This document shows positions 1 through 10,163 of a DNA stretch of 64,000 nucleotides, one piece after another. Within the stretch, counting starts at the first letter, position 1; every line of letters starts with the position of its first letter. The notes beneath the pieces are model-generated. The model was not told where the DNA came from. It searched no databases and saw only the letters and a list, made by a program, of their open reading frames with translations. The position numbers and the translations under genes were made by a program. Origin of the DNA: Oscillospiraceae bacterium (GTDB lineage Bacteria; Bacillota; Clostridia; Oscillospirales; Ruminococcaceae); contig WRHO01000001.1 of the NCBI GenBank assembly GCA_009783205.1, positions 151,530-215,529 of the forward strand, written 5' to 3'.

Positions 1-73
1 ATTACGGTCGGCGGTTTGACGGTATTAAAGACGCATTGGCGGGGCATAACACAGATATAGGAAGTATGAAATC

Positions 74-241
74 ATGAACAGATACGAAGTAATAGGAATG
101 TTTACCGCAATGGAGGCATTGTATGACACGAAACAGTATGAAAAATTAGGCGAAGTCATCAAGAAAACCTTAGCGGCGGCAGAGGGGAAAAGCTTTAAGT
201 CTGATAGTAACAAAGACGATGAGATACAAGCTACAGACTGA
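74..241 (+). CDS. small hypothetical protein (55 aa, MNRYEVIGMFTAMEALYDTKQYEKLGEVIKKTL...)
   Basis: Short ORF read directly. It overlaps the stop of an upstream frame that enters from the window edge. Confidence 0.4.
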   Translation: MNRYEVIGMFTAMEALYDTKQYEKLGEVIKKTLAAAEGKSFKSDSNKDDEIQATD

Positions 242-243
242 TT

Positions 244-1104
244 TCAATGCCCCATAAACGACAAATACCAACCGACAATTTCGCCGCCGAATAAAAAGCC
301 ACAGGCGATTCCGAACGCTAAATACGGGCCGAACGGCATAACGGTACCTTTTGGGGAAGGCAACCGGGAGGGTTGCGCGTTTTGCTCGAGTGTATCGGGC
401 ATATTCGATTCATTGTTGTCGTCGAAAACGGTGAGCGATTTGCTTTTATCGGTTGCTTTGATAATAATACCGCCGATTGCCCCCACGAGAATGGCGATAA
501 ACGCGGCGGGTACAATGTTCCGACCGAGAAGAAGTCCCGCGGCCGCCATTAATTGAACATCGGCACCGCCCATTGCGCCGAAGAAGAGGAAAACGGCAAA
601 CGGGACGGAAATGACGACCGCGCCCAATAGGTGTTCGTACCACGGCGACATTGCCTCGACAACTCCGAATAGAGGCAGAACAATTGCGACTATGCCTAAT
701 GCGGCGATTGTAGCGGGACACCAATACTCGATTTCCCCCGTATCAATGTCGAAAAAAGAAAGGCATATTAAAACGGGAAACAATACTACGGCGACGGCTA
801 AGCTAAAGCTTACCCCCAAGGTTAAAAATGCGGCGACATACGATAAACCGCAAAGCGACTCAACGACGGCATAGCGCGGCGAAATTGCCGCTTTACAGTG
901 GCGACATTTTCCGCGAAGCAATAACCAGCTTAATACGGGGAAAAGGTCGTACCAGGCGATTGTACGGTTACAGGACATACAGCGTGAACGCCCTTTTACG
1001 AATTGTTCCTTTTTAGCGGTTCTGTAAATTACTACGTTCAGAAAGCTTCCGATAATTGTTCCGTACACAAACAGAATAACAATGATAAAAATTTCAAAAG
1101 GCAT
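244..1104 (-). CDS. pilD: prepilin peptidase (A24 family, type IV pilin leader peptidase)
   Basis: N-terminal GSFLNVVIYR, two CxxC pairs (CMSC, CRHC) and a membrane topology typical of PilD/GspO. Confidence 0.9.
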   Translation of the reverse strand: MPFEIFIIVILFVYGTIIGSFLNVVIYRTAKKEQFVKGRSRCMSCNRTIAWYDLFPVLSWLLLRGKCRHCKAAISPRYAVVESLCGLSYVAAFLTLGVSFSLAVAVVLFPVLICLSFFDIDTGEIEYWCPATIAALGIVAIVLPLFGVVEAMSPWYEHLLGAVVISVPFAVFLFFGAMGGADVQLMAAAGLLLGRNIVPAAFIAILVGAIGGIIIKATDKSKSLTVFDDNNESNMPDTLEQNAQPSRLPSPKGTVMPFGPYLAFGIACGFLFGGEIVGWYLSFMGH

Positions 1105-1198
1105 AAAATAAGCTCCTTATATGTTAATGTTTACTATTATAATAACATAAAAGAATGAAAAATGCAAATAATCGAGGAAAGAAGAAGGGTAATTATAA

Positions 1199-2896
1199 AT
1201 GGGTCAAAATATTCGTATAGGCGAACTGCTTTTAGACAGCGGTTTCATTACAAACGACCAGCTTAATACTGCATTAGAAAAGCAAAAGGAAATGGGGGTA
1301 AAATTAGGCGACGCGCTTTTGAGCCTTGGCTTTGTTTCGGAGACGCAGCTTGTACACGCGCTTTCCGAGCGGTTAAAGGTGCCGTATGTTGATTTGTCTA
1401 CCTCGGATATTAATGTTGAGGCGGTCAAGAGGATTTCCGAGGCGGAGGCGCGAAAAAACATTTTAATTGCTTTTAAACAACAAAACGGGCGATTATTTGT
1501 CGCAACTAACGACCCGGTTAATTTCTTTGTATTTGAAGACCTTAAAGTTAAAACCGGTATGGAAATTCACCCTATGCTTTCCACAAAAACCGGTATTTTA
1601 GAAGCAATTAATAAGGCTTATTCCGATTCGGAACAAGAAGAGGTAATGAGCGATATAGACAAGGAATATGACGCAAGCGCAGAGCTTCTCAAGGCGCAGG
1701 AAGAGGCGGCGGCGTCCGATGAACGCGTAGACAACGCGCCTATTGTTAAGCTCGTAAACACGCTTGTGGAATCAGCATACCGCTCGAATGCGTCCGACAT
1801 ACATATTGAACCCTTTAAAGACAGAACGAGGATTCGTTTCAGAATAGACGGCGAATGTTTGGAAAAAATGGTGGTCAAGCCCGCCGTTCACTCATCGCTT
1901 GTCACCCGTTTGAAAATTTTGGCGGGTATGAATATCGCCGAAAAGCGTATACCGCTCGACGGTCGTTTCGGCGTGAAGATTGACGGAATTAACCTCGACC
2001 TCCGTGTATCGAGCGTTCCTACCGTTTACGGTGAAAAGGTGGTTGTCCGTCTCCTCTCGACGGCAGACGAGAAAACGAGGAAGGTGACCGACCTCGGTAT
2101 GAGCCAGTATAACTATCAAATGTTTAAGCAAATAATCCGCTGTCCGCATGGGGTAATGCTTGTTACCGGGCCGACCGGTTCGGGCAAATCCACAACGCTT
2201 TATGCGACGCTCGGAGAGCTTTCAAAAATCAACAATAACGTAGTAACCTGTGAAGACCCCGTGGAGAAGAAAATCGACGGCGTTAATCAGTGTCAGATGA
2301 ACGTAAAAGCGGGATATACCTTTGCGATTGCATTACGCGCAATTTTGCGTCAAGACCCGGATATAGTTATGGTGGGTGAAATACGCGACGGCGAAACCGC
2401 AGATATAGCAATACGCGCCGCAATAACCGGACACTTGGTTTTATCCACCCTCCATACAAATGATGCGGTGGGTTCAATTTTGCGTCTCGTAGACATGGGA
2501 ATCGCACCTTATATGGTGGCGTCGTCATTGGTGGGCGTTATAGCGCAACGTCTCGTTAAACAGCTTTGCAACGAGTGCGCGCAGGAAAGAATACTTGACG
2601 ACCCCGCCGATTTAAAATTGGTCAGCCAAAACGCCCCCGTGAAAATAAGAGAGGTAAAACACGACGGTTGCAGAGCCTGCAGAAACACGGGGTATTTAGG
2701 AAGAACGGCTATCTTTGAAATTGTTATTCCGAGCAATGCGATTAAAGAATGTATTTCAAAAAACGGAACTGCCGACGAAATCGGTCAATTGGCAAAACAA
2801 AACGGAACAAAGCTTTTAAGAGATAACGTAACCGAGATGGTTTTGGCGGGTAAAACGACAATGGACGAATTGGTTAAGGCGACTTACACGGTTTAA
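1199..2896 (+). CDS. pilB: type IV pilus assembly/type II secretion ATPase GspE/PilB
   Basis: Walker A GPTGSGKSTTLYA, Asp box, GEIRDGETADIA, Cys pairs CNEC/CRAC. Confidence 0.93.
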   Translation: MGQNIRIGELLLDSGFITNDQLNTALEKQKEMGVKLGDALLSLGFVSETQLVHALSERLKVPYVDLSTSDINVEAVKRISEAEARKNILIAFKQQNGRLFVATNDPVNFFVFEDLKVKTGMEIHPMLSTKTGILEAINKAYSDSEQEEVMSDIDKEYDASAELLKAQEEAAASDERVDNAPIVKLVNTLVESAYRSNASDIHIEPFKDRTRIRFRIDGECLEKMVVKPAVHSSLVTRLKILAGMNIAEKRIPLDGRFGVKIDGINLDLRVSSVPTVYGEKVVVRLLSTADEKTRKVTDLGMSQYNYQMFKQIIRCPHGVMLVTGPTGSGKSTTLYATLGELSKINNNVVTCEDPVEKKIDGVNQCQMNVKAGYTFAIALRAILRQDPDIVMVGEIRDGETADIAIRAAITGHLVLSTLHTNDAVGSILRLVDMGIAPYMVASSLVGVIAQRLVKQLCNECAQERILDDPADLKLVSQNAPVKIREVKHDGCRACRNTGYLGRTAIFEIVIPSNAIKECISKNGTADEIGQLAKQNGTKLLRDNVTEMVLAGKTTMDELVKATYTV

Positions 2897-2929
2897 ACAT
2901 GAATTAATTTTTAAAGGAGATATTTATAT

Positions 2930-4006
2930 ATGGGCAACACGGTTGATATCAACGCTATTCTCGACAAGGCGAGAGACATAGGCGCGTCGGACGTACATTT
3001 TACGGCGGGACTCCCCCCGATTATTCGTCTGCACGGCAGTATCAGAAAGCTTCCCGAATATCCCGATTTCACAGAGCCTATGATTGTCGAGGTTGTGAAT
3101 CAAATTACATCAGAGGTACACAGGGAGATTATTAAAGCCGGAAAAGACTCCGACTTCAGCTATGTTACGGCGGCGGGCTACAGACACAGGGTTAATGTGT
3201 TTCATCAGAGGGGGTATCACGCGATTGCTATTCGCTTACTTCGCAACGACATTCCTACGCCGAACGACTTAAAGCTTCCTAACGTAATGAGCGACTTCGC
3301 CCTTCGCCCGCGCGGACTTGTGCTTGTAACGGGGCCTACCGGCTCGGGTAAATCGACAACGCTCGCCGCTATGGTTGACCATGTAAACCGAAACAAAAAC
3401 GCGCATATTATAACAATAGAAGACCCGATAGAATATCTTCACACCCATAAACAGTCAATGATAAATCAACGCGAAATAAACGTCGACGTCGGCGATTTCG
3501 CGCTCGCCCTGCGCGCCGCTCTCCGTGAAGACCCCGATGTTATACTTGTAGGGGAAATGCGCGACTTTGAAACAATAAGTGCCGCTATAACCGCCGCAGA
3601 AACGGGGCATTTAGTTATGTCGACGCTTCATACAACGGGTGCCGCCGAAACGCTCGACCGTATTATCGACGTTTATCCGCCCAATTCTCAGGGACAGTGT
3701 CGTTCACAGCTCGCCGGTAACTTAGTTGCGGTAGTTTCACAAACGCTTGTTCCTACGGCGGACGGAAAAGGGCGCGTTGCCGCTTTTGAAATAATGGCTA
3801 CTAACGACGCAATAAGCGCGATGATTCGCGAGAATAAAATCTTCCAAATTCCGTCAGTAATAACTACGGGGCGCGCCTCGGGCATGAGAAGCCTTGACCA
3901 AGACCTTGCGCGGCTGACCCGAATGGGAACCATTACCGAAACCACCGGTCTCGAAAGATGTCAAGACCCGAAGGAATTTAAACGATTCCTGTCGATGCCG
4001 ATGTGA
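2930..4006 (+). CDS. pilT: twitching motility/retraction ATPase PilT
   Basis: GPTGSGKSTTLAAMVDH, GEMRDFETISAA, HTTGAAETLDRIID. Confidence 0.93.
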   Translation: MGNTVDINAILDKARDIGASDVHFTAGLPPIIRLHGSIRKLPEYPDFTEPMIVEVVNQITSEVHREIIKAGKDSDFSYVTAAGYRHRVNVFHQRGYHAIAIRLLRNDIPTPNDLKLPNVMSDFALRPRGLVLVTGPTGSGKSTTLAAMVDHVNRNKNAHIITIEDPIEYLHTHKQSMINQREINVDVGDFALALRAALREDPDVILVGEMRDFETISAAITAAETGHLVMSTLHTTGAAETLDRIIDVYPPNSQGQCRSQLAGNLVAVVSQTLVPTADGKGRVAAFEIMATNDAISAMIRENKIFQIPSVITTGRASGMRSLDQDLARLTRMGTITETTGLERCQDPKEFKRFLSMPM

Positions 4007-4008
4007 TG

Positions 4009-4043
4009 GCAGTTGACAGTTGACAATTGTCAGTTGACAGTTA
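4009..4043. repeat. intergenic CAACTGTCAATTGTCAACTG-type repeat, copy 1
   Basis: GGCAGTTGACAGTTGACAATTGTCAGTTGACAGTTA. Confidence 0.9.
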
Positions 4044-4072
4044 GGGTAAGGATAAATCCTTACCCTTTTTTA
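4044..4072 (+). terminator. Rho-independent terminator after pilT
   Basis: GGGTAAGGATAAATCCTTACCC stem followed by a T tract. Confidence 0.8.
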
Positions 4073-4134
4073 TACCGCTTGCATTATTTGTAAAGATGTG
4101 GTAGAATAATTATCATAGATAAAGGAGACTTATT

Positions 4135-5799
4135 ATGTTAAAAGATATTGAAATCGCAACCTCTGCAAAGCTTAAGCCTATAACCGAAATTGCCGAATCG
4201 CTCGGGATTGTTGAAGATGAGTTCGAACCATATGGCCGTTATAAGGCAAAGATTACTTCGAATATCCCAAAAGTAGCCGAAAATTTTAAACCGGAGGATT
4301 CGAGTCGGCTCGTTCTCGTTACCGCAATTAATCCGACGCCGGCGGGCGAGGGGAAAACAACCGTCAGTATAGGGCTGGCACAGGCACTTTGTAAAGCCGG
4401 CAAAAACGCCGTTCTTGCTTTACGCGAGCCGTCGTTAGGCCCCGTTTTCGGTGTGAAAGGCGGCGCGGCGGGCGGCGGCTATTCACAGGTGCTTCCAATG
4501 GAGGACATTAACCTGCATTTCACCGGCGATTTACACGCGCTTACATCTGCGAATAATCTTCTTTGCGCGTTGCTCGATAATCATATACAACAGGGGAACG
4601 CTTTGGGAATCGACCCGCGCCGCGTGCTTATCAAACGCTGTCTCGATATGAACGACCGCGCATTAAGGAATACCGTCGTGGGCTTGGGCGGTAAAGCCGA
4701 CGGCGTTCCGCGACAGGATGGATTTATAATCACGGTTGCAAGTGAAATAATGGCTATTTTGTGTCTTTGTGATGATTTAGAAGACTTAAAAGCGAGAATC
4801 GGACGCATTTTAACCGCTTACACCTATGACAATAAGCCGATATTTGCCAAAGACCTTGACGCGACCGGCGCGATGGCTGCGTTGCTCAAGGACGCTATTA
4901 ACCCAAACCTTGTACAAACTATTGAAAACACACCCGCTATTATTCACGGCGGCCCGTTTGCTAACATCGCTCACGGCTGTAACTCGGTCAGAGCGACAAG
5001 GCTCGCTTTGTCCTTAGCACAGAAATCGGGAAGTGACGGTTATGCGGTTACCGAAGCGGGTTTCGGCTCGGATTTGGGCGCGGAGAAGTTCTACGATATT
5101 AAATGTCGGTTGGCGGGGTTTAAGCCCGCTTGTACAGTGTTAGTCGCTACGGTAAGGGCGTTAAAGCACAATGGCGACGGCGTTCTCGAAAAAGGAATAA
5201 TTAACCTAATCACACATATAGAAAATCTAAAAAAATTCGGCGTACCCGTCGTCGTTGCAATTAACCGATTCCACACGGATACAGAAGAAGAGTTGAGTTT
5301 TATAAGAAAAAGCTGTGACGAATTATCGGTCAAAGCGATAACAACAGAGGTTTTTGCAAAAGGCGGCGCGGGCGGTCTCGAATTGGCAGAGGCGGTTATA
5401 GAAACCTGTAACAAGGTTAAAACGAGCTATAAACCCATTTATGATGTAAAGCTTTCCGTTAAAGATAAAATTGGAAAGGTCGCTAAAGAAATTTATCGCG
5501 CCGACGGGGTTGACTATACAAAATTAGCGGAAAAGGCTATTACAGATATAGAAAATCTTGGATTTGGAAACCTTCCCGTATGCGTAGCAAAAACGCAATA
5601 TTCTTTTTCCGACGACCCGACAAAGCTCGGTCGCCCAAAAAATTTCCGTATAACCGTACGAGATTTGCGGCTATCGGCGGGGGCGGGGTTTATTGTTGTG
5701 CTTACGGGCGAAATCATGACGCTCCCCGGGTTGCCTAAGGTTCCCGCGGCAAACAATATTGATATAGATTCTGCCGGTAACATAACGGGTTTGTTTTAA
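4135..5799 (+). CDS. fhs: formate--tetrahydrofolate ligase
   Basis: [36 protein letters not shown], full-length similarity to FTHFS. Confidence 0.96.
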   Translation: MLKDIEIATSAKLKPITEIAESLGIVEDEFEPYGRYKAKITSNIPKVAENFKPEDSSRLVLVTAINPTPAGEGKTTVSIGLAQALCKAGKNAVLALREPSLGPVFGVKGGAAGGGYSQVLPMEDINLHFTGDLHALTSANNLLCALLDNHIQQGNALGIDPRRVLIKRCLDMNDRALRNTVVGLGGKADGVPRQDGFIITVASEIMAILCLCDDLEDLKARIGRILTAYTYDNKPIFAKDLDATGAMAALLKDAINPNLVQTIENTPAIIHGGPFANIAHGCNSVRATRLALSLAQKSGSDGYAVTEAGFGSDLGAEKFYDIKCRLAGFKPACTVLVATVRALKHNGDGVLEKGIINLITHIENLKKFGVPVVVAINRFHTDTEEELSFIRKSCDELSVKAITTEVFAKGGAGGLELAEAVIETCNKVKTSYKPIYDVKLSVKDKIGKVAKEIYRADGVDYTKLAEKAITDIENLGFGNLPVCVAKTQYSFSDDPTKLGRPKNFRITVRDLRLSAGAGFIVVLTGEIMTLPGLPKVPAANNIDIDSAGNITGLF

Positions 5800-6309
5800 A
5801 TGGACGCATACGAAAAGCTAATTAAAACAAATTCGGTCGACGACACAATTAAATCCGGTGAAAACTTCGCAAAAAGCCTAAAAAGCGACACCGTTGTTTT
5901 ATTTTACGGCGATATGGGTGCGGGAAAAACTCACTTTGTAAAAGGAATGGCGATGGGGTTGAGCATAACCGACAATGTAACGAGTCCTACCTTCTCTTTA
6001 GTCAACGAGTATTTCGGCGAGCTTTCTAAACTAATACATTTTGACCTTTTCAGAATAAAAACCGCCGACGATTTGTATGCAATTGGCTTTTTTGATTATA
6101 TTGGTAAAGGCAAACAAGAGATAAGCCCAAAGGACGGGCTTTGCTCGTCCGCAGGGCGAATCTTGACGACGGATAGAGGTATAATCGCGATTGAATGGGC
6201 AGAGAATGTTCCCGAGCTTAAAAATGAATTAACCGAATACTACACGGTGAAAATAGAAAGAATCGCCGATAATGAAAGGAATATAACCATTGCTTATTCT
6301 CGGACTTGA
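5800..6309 (+). CDS. tsaE: tRNA t6A modification ATPase TsaE, with an in-frame palindromic insertion
   Basis: GDMGAGKTHFVKGMA, TSPTFSLVNEY, IEWAENVPEL. An extra segment KQEISPKDGLCSSAGRILTTD lies between the DYIG and GIIAIEWAE motifs. Confidence 0.9.
   Translation: MDAYEKLIKTNSVDDTIKSGENFAKSLKSDTVVLFYGDMGAGKTHFVKGMAMGLSITDNVTSPTFSLVNEYFGELSKLIHFDLFRIKTADDLYAIGFFDYIGKGKQEISPKDGLCSSAGRILTTDRGIIAIEWAENVPELKNELTEYYTVKIERIADNERNITIAYSRT
6115..6170 (+). repeat. palindromic element, locus C, inside the tsaE coding sequence
   Basis: CAAGAGATAAGCCCAAAGGACG...CGTCCGCAGGGCGAATCTTGACGAC; 50 bp matches 39139-39188 with one mismatch. Confidence 0.95.
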
Positions 6310-6955
6310 AAGCTCGGCGGTCGCCGCCTCCTGTGCAATTACACAAGACTCAAAGATTTTGGGCTACGCTTGTGTAAACGTAAGAATTACCCATTCGCAG
6401 ACGCTTATTCCGTTAGTCGAAGGTGTGCTTAAGGCAGCGGGATTGTCGCTCGATGATATTGACGCATTGGCTGTCTCGAACGGCCCCGGTTCGTTCACCG
6501 GGCTCCGTATAAGCGTAAGCGCGGTGAAGGGTCTTGCGCTTGCGCGAGGGCTTCCCGTCTGCGGCGTTTCAACATTACTTTCGTTAGCGCACAATCTTAC
6601 GGGGCGCGATGTAATAGCCTGCGCGGTAATGGACGCCCGCCGAAATCAGATTTACAACGCTCTGTTTGACATTAACGGCGAGGACATAACCCGTCTAACG
6701 CCCGACCGCGCAATATCGTTAGACGAGCTTTCCGAAGAGTTGGCGGATATTACCGAAAAAGAAATTGTTTTAGTTGGCGACGGCGCAGAATTAGTCGAAT
6801 CACAATTATACCTTCCCGTAGCGGCGGAAATTATCCGTTATCAAAACGCCGCGAGTGTATGTCTTTCCGCAAAGGATTTTATAACTGCAAAAGAGTTAAT
6901 GCCCGTTTATATAAGAAAGCCGCAGGCTGAACGAGAAAGAGAAAACAAGCAATAA
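6290..6955 (+). CDS. tsaB: tRNA t6A modification protein TsaB
   Basis: LGLESSA, NGPGSFTGLRISVSAVKGLA; overlaps the end of tsaE. Confidence 0.92.
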   Translation: MLILGLESSAVAASCAITQDSKILGYACVNVRITHSQTLIPLVEGVLKAAGLSLDDIDALAVSNGPGSFTGLRISVSAVKGLALARGLPVCGVSTLLSLAHNLTGRDVIACAVMDARRNQIYNALFDINGEDITRLTPDRAISLDELSEELADITEKEIVLVGDGAELVESQLYLPVAAEIIRYQNAASVCLSAKDFITAKELMPVYIRKPQAERERENKQ

Positions 6956-6981
6956 TAAACAAATGTAAAGGAAGGTTTTTT

Positions 6982-7443
6982 ATGAAAAACGAAGAAAGAA
7001 TTTTATCCATACTCGAAGGTATGCAAAAGGAAATGACAGGGATGCGCGGCGATATTACAGAGATGCGCGGCGATATTACAGAGATGCGCGGCGATATTAC
7101 AGAGATGCGCGGCGATATTACAGAGATGCGCGGCGATATTACAGAGATGCGCGGCGATAATATAGAGATGCGCGGCGATATAGCAGGTCTGAAAAAAGAA
7201 ATGGCGGGTGTGCAAGAAGGAATGAAAAAAATGAACACCCGAATGACAGATATGCATAACAGCATTTGTAAGATTGAAATTGAACACGGTGAAAAATTAG
7301 GTTTATTATCCGATTCTTTGCCTATGACGAAAATTGTTCTTCAAAAAGTCGATAAGCTTCAAGATACGGTCGATAAGCTAAAATTCGGCGACGACGTCAT
7401 TAAGCTCGTAAATATAATTGAAAGCAAAAGCAAGGAGAAGTGA
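6982..7443 (+). CDS. coiled-coil protein with MRGDITE heptad repeats
   Basis: ORF with RBS; 21-nt in-frame tandem repeats. Confidence 0.75.
   Translation: MKNEERILSILEGMQKEMTGMRGDITEMRGDITEMRGDITEMRGDITEMRGDITEMRGDNIEMRGDIAGLKKEMAGVQEGMKKMNTRMTDMHNSICKIEIEHGEKLGLLSDSLPMTKIVLQKVDKLQDTVDKLKFGDDVIKLVNIIESKSKEK
7037..7185 (+). repeat. 21-bp tandem repeat (GAGATGCGCGGCGATATTACA), about seven units
   Basis: Consecutive near-identical 21-bp units visible in the sequence, encoding MRGDITE. Confidence 0.97.
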
Positions 7444-7904
7444 GAATGATTATAATAGGCTCCGACCACGCGGGATATGATTTAAAAGAATTTTTAAAAA
7501 AGAATCTCGAAAGGATTAATATGCCTTATGTCGATTGTGGGTGCGACGGGTCAAGCGTCGATTATCCCGATATCGCCGAGAGCGTATGCAGAAAAGTGTT
7601 AAAAGACCCCGATACAAATAAAGGCGTTATTATTTGCGGAACGGGAATCGGCGTTTCTATAACCGCCAATAAAATAAAGGGTGTTCGCGCCGCGTTATGC
7701 GCCGATTATTATTCGGCTAAGTATACAAGAATGCACAATAACTCTAACGTCATCTGTTTAGGCGGGCGCACTTTAGGCGAGGGGTGCGCTTGGGAAATGC
7801 TTGATATATGGTTAAAAACCGAATTTATCGGCGGGCGTCATAACGCGAGGGTTGACAAAATAACCGCTATTGAAAGTAAGGAGTGTATCGAAAATGAACA
7901 ATGA
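7440..7904 (+). CDS. rpiB: ribose-5-phosphate isomerase B
   Basis: GSDHAGYDLKE, CGTGIGVSITANK. Confidence 0.95.
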   Translation: MRMIIIGSDHAGYDLKEFLKKNLERINMPYVDCGCDGSSVDYPDIAESVCRKVLKDPDTNKGVIICGTGIGVSITANKIKGVRAALCADYYSAKYTRMHNNSNVICLGGRTLGEGCAWEMLDIWLKTEFIGGRHNARVDKITAIESKECIENEQ

Positions 7905-8544
7905 TAAAATTCACGTTTTGACCCACCCTCTGATTCAACATAAAATATCACTCATGCGGGATAAAAACGCCGGCGCGAAGGAGTTCAGAGAGCTTACGTC
8001 CGAAGTTGCGTTATTGATGACTTATGAAGCAACGCGGGATTTGCCTTTGAAAAAGGTTCAAATAGAAACACCGGTTGCCCTTGCCGAAACCAACGTAATA
8101 ACGGGGAGAAAGGTCGCGCTTATACCAATATTGAGGGCGGGTCTCGGAATGGTTGACGGAGCGGTAAGCCTTATCCCCGCCGCAAAAATCGGACATATTG
8201 GTATTTGCCGAAGCTCGGACAGGGATAATCACATTAACGCAAATGTCGACGAATATTACTGTAAATTGCCTTTTGACATAAAAGAACGCGATGTTATAGT
8301 CATGGATTTAATGCTCGCCTCGGGAAACTGTGCGAGTGCGGCTATTTCTAAGGTAAAGGAAACGGGCGCAATGTCGATTAAATTTATATCGGTTATCTCC
8401 TGTCCCGAGGGGATAAATAATCTTCGGGATAATCACCCCGACGTTGAAATTTACACCGGCGCGCTCGATAAAGGTTTAAACGACGATATGTATATAATCC
8501 CGGGCTTTGGCGACGGCGGCGACAGAATTTTTGGGACGAAGTAA
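7894..8544 (+). CDS. upp: uracil phosphoribosyltransferase
   Basis: THPLIQHKISLMRD, PILRAGLGMVDG, FGDGGDRIFGT; RBS AAGGAG upstream of the ATG at 7894. Confidence 0.95.
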   Translation: MNNDKIHVLTHPLIQHKISLMRDKNAGAKEFRELTSEVALLMTYEATRDLPLKKVQIETPVALAETNVITGRKVALIPILRAGLGMVDGAVSLIPAAKIGHIGICRSSDRDNHINANVDEYYCKLPFDIKERDVIVMDLMLASGNCASAAISKVKETGAMSIKFISVISCPEGINNLRDNHPDVEIYTGALDKGLNDDMYIIPGFGDGGDRIFGTK

Positions 8545-8677
8545 AAATAATTCTTTATGTGCAATATTAACAAATTTTTTACATTTTTTTTGTGACAATC
8601 AAATATTGATTTACTCTGACAAAAATGTTATAATGTATATGTGTAAATTATTTTTAAGTTAGAAGGAGGATATATTC

Positions 8678-10111
8678 ATGAAAGCTAAAACAAAAAAAGC
8701 AATTATATTGCTTGCCATGTCTTTGATTATGCTTTGTCTGCTCGCAAACAATTGTCGGGAGGTTGACGGCAGTAATTTGATTCAAACGCATGAAGGTGTT
8801 AAAAAAAGGGCGCACGAGCTTAAAGAACACGAGGCTTTACCGGATATCGAAATTGAAAAAGAGTTGAGAATATTATCGTGGTACAGCTTGGACGAGGGTT
8901 CGCCCACGGCGGAGCTGTACAAAGCTAAGTATTGGCCCTCAATTGAAACCGAGGTTAATGAAAAAGGCGACGAGGTTGAGGTCGACAGAAAAATTTTCGA
9001 AATACTTAATACATCGTATGAAAACCGTTATACGCGTCTAACCTCGTTAATTATGTCGGGGGATTCGCCCGACCTCTTCTTGTTTGAAGAGCGCGGCTTC
9101 CCCTACGGGGTTTTCAAAGACCAGTTTTCGCCTATAGACGACCTTATTGATTTAAACGCGCCCGAGTGGGAGCCGACAAGGGACGTTATCGACCTTTTCC
9201 AATGGGGCGGAAAGAATTATACGGCAATAACCGAATTGAACAACTCGTCCGCACTTTTGTACTATAGGAAGAGCGTTATTCAAGAAGCCGGCTTAACCGA
9301 CCCCGCAAAGCTTTGGGAGCAAAACGATTGGACGTGGGACACCTTCCGCAGTATGTGTCAACAGTTTTCAAAGCCCGACGAAAAATGGGGAATTATCGGA
9401 TATTATATTGACGAAGCCGCCATTCTCTCTACCGGAACGGGAATAATTTCAATCGAAGACGGCTTACTTAAAAGCAATATGGACGATTCTCGTATTGAAC
9501 GCGCAATGGATTTTCTTCACGAATTGGCAACTAAGGAATTTAGATTCCCCTATCACGAAAAAACAAATTATCAAATTCAACCCACACAATTCAGAAGCGG
9601 CGAAGTTCTCTTTTGGAACGACGGCCCCTGGAGATATCAGGAGACACTCGTTAAAATAAGCGAAGCGGAACAGTGGGATGACGACGAAATAGGAATAGTG
9701 CCGTTCCCCCGCGACCCCAAGGCGAGCGAATTTTTCCACCGCGGAAAACAGGACGCTTTAATGCTTGTCGCCGGCTCGGAAAACAAGGATGGGTTCAGAG
9801 CTTGGACACAATGCTCGATTATCGCTAATTTTGACCCCGAAATGAAGAAACAGGGGCGCGAAAAAGCGAAAGAAGACTATAAGTGGACAGACGCGCATCT
9901 CGACACATTAGAAAAAATAAGAGACTTATCGCCCGTATGGGACTTTAAAAACGGTATCGGCGCAGATATAAGCGACCCCGTATTAGATTCTCCCGTCGAA
10001 AATCTTTCAAAGCCTATCATTGTTTTAGGTGAATCGTATACAAAAATGCGAAGCGAATACAGAGGTGTAATTGAGGCACGTCTCGCCGAAATGAACGCAT
10101 CGGTAAGTTAA
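8678..10111 (+). CDS. extracellular solute-binding protein (ABC transporter substrate-binding type)
   Basis: Signal peptide; family 1 SBP-like features (LLYYRKSVIQEAGLTDPAKLWEQNDWTWDTF). Confidence 0.8.
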   Translation: MKAKTKKAIILLAMSLIMLCLLANNCREVDGSNLIQTHEGVKKRAHELKEHEALPDIEIEKELRILSWYSLDEGSPTAELYKAKYWPSIETEVNEKGDEVEVDRKIFEILNTSYENRYTRLTSLIMSGDSPDLFLFEERGFPYGVFKDQFSPIDDLIDLNAPEWEPTRDVIDLFQWGGKNYTAITELNNSSALLYYRKSVIQEAGLTDPAKLWEQNDWTWDTFRSMCQQFSKPDEKWGIIGYYIDEAAILSTGTGIISIEDGLLKSNMDDSRIERAMDFLHELATKEFRFPYHEKTNYQIQPTQFRSGEVLFWNDGPWRYQETLVKISEAEQWDDDEIGIVPFPRDPKASEFFHRGKQDALMLVAGSENKDGFRAWTQCSIIANFDPEMKKQGREKAKEDYKWTDAHLDTLEKIRDLSPVWDFKNGIGADISDPVLDSPVENLSKPIIVLGESYTKMRSEYRGVIEARLAEMNASVS

Positions 10112-10130
10112 GTTTAGAGTTAGTTAGTTA

Positions 10131-10162
10131 AAAAAGCGGGAGCGTCGGGCTCCCGCTTTTTT
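10131..10162. terminator. bidirectional terminator between convergent genes
   Basis: AAAAAGCGGGAGCgtcgGGCTCCCGCTTTTTT. Confidence 0.85.
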
Positions 10163-10163
10163 A

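Noticed and set aside
4073-4134. THF or other riboswitch upstream of fhs
   Set aside because: The interval after the pilT terminator is too short, and no conserved aptamer sequence was recognised.
6879-7287. Minus-strand ORFs with IAAHLCN or ISVISPR repeats
   Set aside because: They are antisense translations of the 21-bp repeat in the plus-strand coding gene.
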